The notes beneath the pieces were generated by a model, which made no database searches, had not been told where the DNA came from, and saw only the letters and a program-made list of their open reading frames with translations. DNA of 33,262 nt, from NCBI GenBank assembly GCA_026417875.1, contig JAOACK010000015.1:1-33262 (forward strand). Reading direction: 5' to 3'. This DNA is from Thermodesulfovibrionales bacterium. GTDB lineage: Bacteria; Nitrospirota; Thermodesulfovibrionia; Thermodesulfovibrionales; CALJEL01. This document shows positions 25,804-33,262 of this stretch, in pieces. How positions within the stretch are numbered: the first letter of the stretch is position 1; each line of letters opens with the position of its first letter. A program made the translations under genes and the position numbers.

Positions 25804-26566
25804 ATGGATGAGAAGTCACAGATTTGCATGATAATGGTAAAGGAGGATAAATCCTATAAACAAGCAGATATTGAAAGGGTTCTCAAAAAAGACTGGCCTG
25901 AGTTACTTGAAATAAAAAAACTTCAACGGAAAAGATGGAACAGCCACTTTTGATATTGGTGACTTTCATGCGGGAATAGGTCTTGTTCCTATACCGTTAC
26001 CACCTTCAGAACTGGAATATCCTATCAATACAGCTATTTTCTGGGAAGATGCTGCTGAGAAGATTTCAAAACATAAAAAACATTATGTCATATTCACTGC
26101 CACAAAAAATAAAGACAGGACAATCATTGATGTTAATATAATTCTTACAAAATTAGCTAATTCCTTAAGTAAGTATTTTGATGCAATAGGAATATACTGG
26201 GGGGCTTCTTCACAGGTATTCTCAACTGAACTTTTTGATAAATACAGTAAATTGCTAAAAGATAATGTTTTGCCTTTGCCAGTATGGATAAAGGTCACTG
26301 GCTACAGAAAAGATAATGGTAACCTTTATCTTTACACTTTAGGTATGAAAAATTTTAATCACAGAGAAATGGAAATAATGGATTACAGAGGTAATTTTTC
26401 TGATGGCTATTTCTTTATGCTCGAATTAGCAAATTATCTGATGACCAGAGGTCCTGTTATAAAGGATGGAGACACGGTAGGTTATTCTGAAATAGAAAAA
26501 ATTAAAATTAAATTTAAAAAATCCGAACTGGATGAAGATGAAGAAGTAATGAGTATTTTATTCTAA
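25804..26566 (+). pseudogene. DUF4261 protein gene interrupted by a one-base frameshift at an A7 run
   Basis: From ATG 25804 the frame reads MDEKSQICMIMVKEDKS... to KDWPELLEIK and then hits a stop near 25950. One base over, the frame continues without interruption from about 25916 to the stop at 26566 (..GKDGTATFDIGDFHAGIGL, PIPLPPSELEYPINTAIFWEDAAEKISKH, and the C-terminal part). Removing one A from the run 25914-25920 restores a single 253-aa protein. The order of blocks (short N-terminal strand, DWPEL, then PxPxPxxELExP with a Trp and HxxH) is that of DUF4261 proteins, whose function is unknown. Possible causes are inactivation, a sequencing error or slippage at A7. The intact tail shows little further decay. 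Confidence 0.75.
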
Positions 26567-26629
26567 CCTTGAACATCATAAATTACTTATAGGTAATGTA
26601 AAATTTTCTGTGTAAAATTAAAGAAAAAG

Positions 26630-26683
26630 GGGTGTATCCTCCATAATTAACAATGAATTTCTCAAAGAAAGGAGGACACACCC
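26630..26683 (+). promoter_or_regulatory. Long hairpin that buries the transposase ribosome-binding site
   Basis: GGGTGTATCCTCC (26630-26642) pairs with GGAGGACACACCC (26671-26683) with 12 of 13 matches across a 28-nt loop. The right arm contains the GGAGGA Shine-Dalgarno and ends directly at the ATG 26684. In RNA the structure should block initiation, a known way for insertion sequences to silence translation from outside transcripts. Confidence 0.6.
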
Positions 26684-26938
26684 ATGGCAGTGAAAGAACT
26701 CACTGACCTAAGTTTAACAGATTTATGGAGGGAATATCAAAGGAGTTTTAAGGATTTTTGGCAATTAAGTGATGAAGGGATTAAGGGCATGAGAGTTAGG
26801 TTATTAGAGGAGGCTTTGAAGGCAGAGCAGCTTGAGTATATAGGGTGTTTTGAGTATGAGAGGAGTGCAGGGAGGATGGATTACAGGATATTCACAGCAG
26901 TAATTAGCCAGTTAAATGAACATTGGCGGATAATTTAA
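26684..26938 (+). pseudogene. Truncated IS256-family transposase (N-terminus fused to C-terminal end)
   Basis: 84 codons. Residues 1 to about 70 (MAVKELTDLSLTDLWREYQ.., LLEEALKAEQLEYIGCFEYERSAGRMDYR) match the conserved N-terminal region of IS256-type transposases that normally continues into NG-Y-R and a DDE core. Here, after MDYR, the sequence jumps to IFTAVISQLNEHW, which resembles the protein's C-terminal end. A frameshift follows; reading one base over gives DNLIRQAFVVKMKG up to a stop. The whole catalytic core is absent. Translation is further limited by the hairpin over its start. Confidence 0.65.
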
Positions 26939-27103
26939 TAAGACAGGCCTTTGTGGTAAAAATGAAAGGTAATATATAGCAGGTTTTCGTTTACACAGAA
27001 GGCTTATCAAAACTTGACATGAATATGGAACAGATTAGAGCAGAATAAGGATTGACCAAACCTAAAAAGTTTCTCGAATTTTTTAGTGTAATTCTAAAAA
27101 CTC

Positions 27104-27180
27104 TGGCGCGGCCAGGAGGATTTGAACCCCCGACCTACGGATTCGTAGTCCGCCGCTCTGTCCAGCTGAGCTATGGCCGC
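27104..27180 (-). tRNA. tRNA-Arg (anticodon ACG)
   Basis: 77 nt with encoded CCA. Acceptor GCGGCCA pairs with TGGCCGC, discriminator G; the anticodon loop CTACGAA has ACG; the T loop is GTTCAAATCC. Its 5' end lies 11 nt behind the stop of the lipoprotein gene on the same strand, so it is probably cut from that transcript. Confidence 0.96.
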
Positions 27181-27191
27181 ACCTCATAAGA

Positions 27192-27686
27192 TTAACTCTT
27201 TTTAATTCCTTCTTTCAGGGTAATCCCGTACTTTTCGTGCTGGAATGGATGGATTGTGGGAAACTTTGAATATAGCCAACCCTTGAAAATCTCTTTATCG
27301 CCCTCATATACAATCACTCTTACAGCAGGATTGTTTGGCTCATTTGATGATGAGGTTATGGTAAGGCCATCCATCTTGAAATCAGGAAGGAATTCTCCAA
27401 CCTTTATCTTAAGGTTTGAACCCGGTATTTTGTATTCACTGTTTAATTTCACAGTTACCTCTGAGGTCTTTCTTGCAATCTTATCCTCAATAAGGAGTTT
27501 TACAGCATCCCATTTCCCTTTTACAGCATCTGGCACTATTACCTTTGTCTCTCCAGGTGGCATCATAATACCTGTACCTGGTCCTGCAGGAGCCTGTGGA
27601 ACCGGTTGTTCCTCTTTCTTCTTGCATGCACAAAGGGAGAACGCGATTAAAAAAGCTGCAATCAGTAGAAAAAGTTTTTTAGATAT
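27192..27686 (-). CDS. DUF2155 lipoprotein with apparent ATA start codon
   Basis: The open frame runs upstream of ATG 27566 and encodes a perfect lipoprotein leader: basic SKK, hydrophobic LFLLIAAFLIAF, lipobox LCAC, then KKKEEQ and a Pro/Ala-rich linker. No ATG, GTG or TTG exists in this frame ahead of the leader. A strong AAAGGAGG lies 9 nt before ATA at 27686, which is therefore the likely start (164 aa). ATG 27709 is in another frame and stops after 15 codons. The mature part (VPDAVKGKWDAVKLLIEDK, KVGEFLPDFKMDGLTITSSSNEPNNPAV, KGWLYSKFPTIHPFQHEKYG) fits DUF2155, a periplasmic family of unknown role. It lies between tRNA-Ser and tRNA-Arg. Confidence 0.7.
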   Translation of the reverse strand: MSKKLFLLIAAFLIAFSLCACKKKEEQPVPQAPAGPGTGIMMPPGETKVIVPDAVKGKWDAVKLLIEDKIARKTSEVTVKLNSEYKIPGSNLKIKVGEFLPDFKMDGLTITSSSNEPNNPAVRVIVYEGDKEIFKGWLYSKFPTIHPFQHEKYGITLKEGIKKS

Positions 27687-27712
27687 CCTTTTAGACCTCC
27701 TTTGTTCATTAA

Positions 27713-27731
27713 AGCCCTGAAAATCAGGGCT
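27713..27731 (-). terminator. Hairpin behind tRNA-Ser
   Basis: Perfect 8-bp stem AGCCCTGA / TCAGGGCT with a 3-nt loop, followed on the minus strand by TTAAT. It probably ends or attenuates tRNA-Ser transcription just before the lipoprotein gene. The T-run is short, so partial read-through is plausible. Confidence 0.5.
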
Positions 27732-27766
27732 GCTTCTGTCCGAATCCTGATATCAGACCCTTTCTA

Positions 27767-27859
27767 TGGCGGAGAGGCAGGGATTCGAACCCTGGGTGAG
27801 GTTTTACCCCCACAACCGCTTAGCAGGCGGCTGCCTTAGACCTACTCGGCCACCTCTCC
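27767..27859 (-). tRNA. tRNA-Ser (anticodon GCT)
   Basis: 93 nt with encoded CCA. Acceptor GGAGAGG pairs with CCTCTCC, discriminator G; the anticodon loop CTGCTAA has GCT; the long variable arm is GC-rich around GTGGGGGT..ACCTCAC; the T loop is GGTTCGAATCC. Confidence 0.96.
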
Positions 27860-27868
27860 AGTCAGATA

Positions 27869-27877
27869 ATTATAACA
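27869..27877 (-). promoter_or_regulatory. Extended -10 promoter of tRNA-Ser
   Basis: Minus strand TGTTATAAT, a consensus extended -10, 9 nt before the tRNA. No clear -35. Confidence 0.5.
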
Positions 27878-27956
27878 TAGTCATAACGGTTTGATACTCG
27901 GGCAAAGAGATTCGGTCGGTTAGAAGGACTAATTATGCAGTGTTCATAAAAGGCTT

Positions 27957-30492
<2,536 letters not shown>

Positions 30493-30498
30493 AATTTT

Positions 30499-30506
30499 AT
30501 TATAAT
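30499..30506. promoter_or_regulatory. Symmetric double -10 shared by pncC and the HAD-like gene
   Basis: ATTATAAT holds a perfect TATAAT on each strand (plus 30501-30506, minus 30499-30504). The plus copy ends 5 nt before ATG 30512 and has TTACAA (30477-30482) 18 nt upstream. The minus copy ends 6 nt before ATG 30492. The whole space between the start codons is 19 bp, so both messages should be leaderless and exclude each other. Confidence 0.55.
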
Positions 30507-30511
30507 ACCAT

Positions 30512-31219
30512 ATGCTCATTTTTAAGACAGGCTCTATCTTTTTCTCCTTCCTTATCTCGCTACTCCTATCCTCTATCTCCTCGGCTGCCATAAATGTTGA
30601 GGACAGACTCTGTATAGCTGGCGATGAGATTATGCTCAGCGCAGAGATAAGAAAGGGCCTTTTCAGAAAAGGCGGGGTGATTGTGGAATTTTTTATTGAT
30701 GGCAGGTCAGCGGGCAGAAGTCTTTCAGGTGGTGATGGAGTTGCCTACAGAGCTTTCACTGCGCAGAAAACAGGGCTTTTCAGAGTCACTGTGACGACTG
30801 AAGAGGAAAGGGCAGAAGGACTCTTGCTCTGTCTTAAAAGAGGACAGGCTATATTGCTCATTGATATCGAGACACTTAAGGAAAATCCCTTTTCTCTAAT
30901 ACCCCGAAAGGATAGCAGAGAGGTTATCAGGAGGCTCAAGAGAAGATTTCCTGTTGTTTATCTCTATGCTGGTTTGATGTCCGGAAAGGACATTAAAGAG
31001 TGGCTGATGAAAAATGGATTTCCTTCAGCACCTTTACTTGCTTTTCATGAAGGTATATTTTCTCATATTCAGGAGCTCGGTCTTGCAATCAGGGCAGTTG
31101 TTGGTTCGGCTCAGGTTGCCAAGAGTGCAGGTTCATACAGAATCAAGACCTTTGCCTTTGAAGATATAGAGGGAGCTATCGAGGTTGACTCCTGGCTTGA
31201 GCTTGAGAAAAAAATATGA
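30512..31219 (+). CDS. Exported protein: beta-sandwich plus degenerate HAD-like domain
   Basis: 235 aa. An N-terminal signal peptide (about 1-25, ending SSAA) is followed by a beta-rich, Ig-like segment (28-108) and a domain (112-180) resembling the DUF2183/LNS2-type HAD phosphatases. The first strand ILLIDIETL has D118 and T121, but the second acidic residue of D-x-D-x-T is E120; VVYLYAGLMSGKDIKEWLMKNGFPSAPLL matches the usual strand 2 and P-x-G-P-like turn. The lysine and late Asp motifs are not obvious, so catalysis is doubtful. It could be a binding protein or a weak phosphatase. It has no Shine-Dalgarno and begins right after a TATAAT. Convergent with the next small gene. Confidence 0.6.
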   Translation: MLIFKTGSIFFSFLISLLLSSISSAAINVEDRLCIAGDEIMLSAEIRKGLFRKGGVIVEFFIDGRSAGRSLSGGDGVAYRAFTAQKTGLFRVTVTTEEERAEGLLLCLKRGQAILLIDIETLKENPFSLIPRKDSREVIRRLKRRFPVVYLYAGLMSGKDIKEWLMKNGFPSAPLLAFHEGIFSHIQELGLAIRAVVGSAQVAKSAGSYRIKTFAFEDIEGAIEVDSWLELEKKI

Positions 31220-31233
31220 CTGAGGATCAAACC

Positions 31234-31416
31234 CTATTTTATAGCCGAGATAAAATCCTCTATCCTCATCGAAGGCGATATCCTGAATGCCTTCTCAAGG
31301 ATAGCTGCTTTTTCAGCCTCTGTCTTTGCGAGTTTATACCTTTTCCTTAATTTCCTGAGTTTTTCTCTTCTGTTTCTTCTTCTTCTGAGTTCAGCCTCTC
31401 TCCACTGTCTTGACAT
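31234..31416 (-). CDS. Small, highly basic helical protein
   Basis: 60 aa, with an Arg/Lys-rich predicted helix from residue 6 to about 33 (ELRRRRNRREKLRKLRKRY) and an acidic-to-neutral tail ending RIEDFISAIK. It reminds me of the DUF6800 small-protein family, but I cannot confirm that. The composition suggests nucleic-acid or ribosome binding. It lies 40 nt behind the YkuK-like gene on the same strand and may share its transcript. No clear Shine-Dalgarno. Confidence 0.55.
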   Translation of the reverse strand: MSRQWREAELRRRRNRREKLRKLRKRYKLAKTEAEKAAILEKAFRISPSMRIEDFISAIK

Positions 31417-31456
31417 AGAATTTATTTATCATAAACAGGCCATGGATTTCAAGATG

Positions 31457-31951
31457 TTATCCTGAGTGCCTGTCTGCCACCTTTGATGCTCCAAAGGAAT
31501 CTGGCTTTGTAACAGCCACATATCCTGACCCAGCAACCATTCCCACTACCTCCTTAATTATATCCTTTGTTTCACCATTCTCACCCACATCAATGTGAAT
31601 TTCCACAGGAAGTTTTGCGTAACCATTCTGGGAAAGTTTCTGCCTCAATAGTTCAGCAATCTCAAGGCTCAGTGTTGTCTCGAGCATTATCCTCTGTCTC
31701 AGATTTTTAATCTTTTTATGTCTGATTTTTCTGTAGAAATATCGTCCGCCTGAACCCTTTCTGTGTATAACTATTGCAACAACAAAGGTTGTTTCATCTC
31801 CAAGGAATGAGTCGCTACCTATAATCAAACGATAGCGTCTATGGGGTTCCTGTCCTATGAATTCCACGAGTTTTGAAAATACGCCATCAAAGGTGAGGCT
31901 CCCTGAGGTGGGGCTGTAAAATATCATTCTTTCTTGCGAAGCACTTTCCAT
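31457..31951 (-). CDS. RNase-H-like protein of the YkuK/DUF458 family
   Basis: 164 aa at most. The family start is usually near M9 (MIFYSPTSGSLTF, position 31927), but the first ATG at 31951 is also possible: TTGTTT, 18 nt and TAAAAT end 7 nt before it. The RNase-H-like fold is indicated by acidic residues on successive strands: IIGSDS, VEIHIDVGENGETK and the closing SFGASKVADRHS. Family members are thought to act on RNA or DNA structures; none is well defined. Neighbours give no further clue. Confidence 0.75.
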   Translation of the reverse strand: MESASQERMIFYSPTSGSLTFDGVFSKLVEFIGQEPHRRYRLIIGSDSFLGDETTFVVAIVIHRKGSGGRYFYRKIRHKKIKNLRQRIMLETTLSLEIAELLRQKLSQNGYAKLPVEIHIDVGENGETKDIIKEVVGMVAGSGYVAVTKPDSFGASKVADRHSG

Positions 31952-31992
31952 TTTAATAATTTTAAAACCTTTTTAATTAAAAAAACAAGATA

Positions 31993-32001
31993 TGCTATAC
32001 T
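31993..32001 (+). promoter_or_regulatory. Extended -10 promoter of the UPF0114 gene
   Basis: TGCTATACT, with TATACT at 31996-32001, then 5 nt and ATG 32007. Predicts a leaderless message and decides the start. Confidence 0.5.
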
Positions 32002-32006
32002 ATTTT

Positions 32007-32534
32007 ATGCTTACAAAACTGGAAAGGATATTTGAATGGCTCCTTTGGGAGAGCAGGTTTTTTATTATTCTTGCTGTAGTGGCCAGTATCGCCTCTGCTA
32101 TTTTACTTATTGTGCTTGGGACTTATGATATATTTATTCTTCTTGAGGAGTTCTTTCATGTCTTTTCTAACAAAGAAGTTTATGAGGAATTTCACAAGCG
32201 TGCTGTAGCCCATATAATAGGGGCAATAGATTTTTATCTTATAGCTACTGTACTGATTATATTTGGTGTGGGACTTTACGAGCTCTTTATAAGCAAAATA
32301 GATTATGCAGAACAAGATACCAGATCATCGAGAATCCTTGTGATACACAGCCTGGACCAGCTAAAGGAAAAGCTTGCAAAGGTTATTATAATGGTTCTTA
32401 TAGTTACATTCTTCAAACATGCCCTGGGTCTGAAATACGAAAATGTTCTTAATGTACTTTATCTTGGGGCAGGAATACTTCTTGTAGCCCTTGCCCTGTA
32501 TTTCACACATAAAGGTGATAAATCTAAGCACTGA
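32007..32534 (+). CDS. UPF0114/YqhA-family membrane protein
   Basis: 175 aa with about four transmembrane helices (near 15-38, 65-90, 118-140 and 150-168). The block AIDFYLIATVLIIFGVGLYELFISK and the SLDQLKEKLAKVIIMVLIVTFFK stretch are family hallmarks. The function is unproven; YqhA-type proteins are often near ion or stress genes. I start at ATG 32007 (MLTKLERIFEWLL). The in-frame ATG at 31992 would lie across the -10 hexamer and adds only MLYYF. It converges on the MAT gene with a 1-nt gap. Confidence 0.85.
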   Translation: MLTKLERIFEWLLWESRFFIILAVVASIASAILLIVLGTYDIFILLEEFFHVFSNKEVYEEFHKRAVAHIIGAIDFYLIATVLIIFGVGLYELFISKIDYAEQDTRSSRILVIHSLDQLKEKLAKVIIMVLIVTFFKHALGLKYENVLNVLYLGAGILLVALALYFTHKGDKSKH

Positions 32535-32535
32535 T

Positions 32536-33262
32536 CTAACAGACAGGATACTTACCTCTTGCAAGGTCAAAACAGAATCTTCCGATTCCCTCAAGCTCTC
32601 TTTTTATAACTGCCTCAGCCTTTTCCTTTACATCTTCTAATCTCACTCCTTTCTCAAGGAGTATCTGGGCATTTGCCATCTGTGGTCTGTCAATTGGTGT
32701 ACCGATTCTGCTTAAAAGAAGTACATAGACCTCTTTAATCCCCTCTATCTCCTCATAAATCTTCTTTGCTATTCTGTGAGAAAGGATATTGTATATTTTC
32801 CCAACATGGCTCACAGGATTTTTACCTGCTGCTGCTTCTGTTCCCATAGGCCTGTTCATTGATATAAGGCCATTTACCCGGTTGCCCCTGCCAACCTGAC
32901 CTGAGTCTGCATCCTCTGCTGATGTGCCAAGAAGACTGAGATAGACACCACCTATCCCCCGTTCTCTTTCATCAAGGGTATTGTAATTAATCTCAATAAT
33001 GCTGAAGTCTTTTGAGAATTTTCTAATAAACTTTTCCATCTCAGCCTGTATAGTGTCTTTCCTTAAGAAATACTCCTGCTCAGAACCTATGTATTGTGCG
33101 ATAAGGGGCATTGCCACGGTGAGGTCAAGTCTATCCTTTCTTCTCAGTCCCATAACCTTCACATCCTCGCCTGTCTCAGGAAATTTTTTCTTAAATCTCT
33201 CTGAATTGAGATACTGTTCAAGCTCTAGCACAGCCCTCTCAGTTGATGATAGGGGATAATAT
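32536..33262 (-). CDS. mat: Archaeal-type S-adenosylmethionine synthetase (C-terminal part, cut by right edge)
   Basis: Makes S-adenosylmethionine from methionine and ATP. The visible 242 codons run to the edge; reading past the internal Met at 33231 gives YYPLSSTERAVLELEQYLNS, so the gene continues beyond the window. Blocks SAEDADSGQVGRGNRVNGLIS, RPMGTEAAAGKNPVSHVGKIYN and RIGTPIDRPQMANAQI are those of the archaeal MAT family (about 400 aa), which is not alignable with bacterial MetK over most of its length. This type is less common in bacteria; whether a bacterial metK also exists here is unknown. It ends 1 nt from the converging UPF0114 gene. Confidence 0.9.
   Translation of the reverse strand, partial: YYPLSSTERAVLELEQYLNSERFKKKFPETGEDVKVMGLRRKDRLDLTVAMPLIAQYIGSEQEYFLRKDTIQAEMEKFIRKFSKDFSIIEINYNTLDERERGIGGVYLSLLGTSAEDADSGQVGRGNRVNGLISMNRPMGTEAAAGKNPVSHVGKIYNILSHRIAKKIYEEIEGIKEVYVLLLSRIGTPIDRPQMANAQILLEKGVRLEDVKEKAEAVIKRELEGIGRFCFDLARGKYPVC

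Larger units (their letters stand above)
26606..27000 (+). mobile_element. Internally deleted IS256-type insertion element
   Basis: An 11-bp perfect terminal inverted repeat (TTCTGTGTAAA at 26606-26616, TTTACACAGAA at 26990-27000) brackets 395 bp that contain only the beginning and an apparent end of a Mutator/IS256-type transposase. No target-site duplication is obvious in the flanks. This is a non-autonomous remnant, comparable to a MITE made by internal deletion. Confidence 0.65.

Overview
This is an AT-rich bacterial chromosome segment with dense gene packing. The gene mix fits a Nitrospirota (Thermodesulfovibrionia-like) or related deep-branching anaerobe. Supporting content includes separate glyQ and glyS, a periplasmic octaheme HAO-type cytochrome, an archaeal-type methionine adenosyltransferase, a DUF2155 lipoprotein, Ku plus a stand-alone ATP-dependent ligase, and a general-secretion pseudopilin cluster behind purB. 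The phylum assignment is inference, because no rRNA lies in the window.

Layout. 1-2040: the edge of a VKOR-like membrane protein gene, then a compact NHEJ pair (ATP ligase and Ku) facing each other. 2041-2727: a decayed transposase relic. 2728-9031: a GAF-GGDEF cyclase, glyQS, and hemH-hemY. 9074-9571: tRNA-Leu(TAA) and a MetG-C-like tRNA-binding protein. 21043 down to 9598: one tight minus-strand array of 15 genes (ROK kinase, lepA, lepB, DUF4845-like, ribE, ribBA, ribH, nusB, phosphoesterase, purB, gspF, gspG, gspH, gspI, gspJ), with gaps mostly of 0-13 nt and many overlapping stop/start codons. 21378-22892: an octaheme cytochrome. 23193-25644: two tandem MacB/FtsX-type permeases. 25804-27000: a frameshifted DUF4261 gene and an internally deleted IS256-type element. 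27104-27859: tRNA-Arg(ACG), a lipoprotein gene with an apparent AUA start, and tRNA-Ser(GCT). 27957-30492: pncC-ligA, whose products act on the same metabolite (NMN). 30512-33262: an exported HAD-like protein, a small basic protein, a YkuK-type RNase-H-fold protein, a UPF0114 membrane protein, and an archaeal-type MAT cut by the window edge.

The most unusual signal is in initiation. Most first genes of transcripts that lack a Shine-Dalgarno sequence have a recognisable -10 hexamer ending about 5 nt before the start codon (VKOR-like, ligase, Ku, glyQ, hemH, pncC, the HAD-like gene, UPF0114). This predicts leaderless mRNAs. In two divergent pairs (glyQ/hemH and pncC/HAD-like) only 43 and 19 bp separate the start codons. 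In contrast, genes inside operons and some leadered genes carry strong AAGGAGG-type sites.
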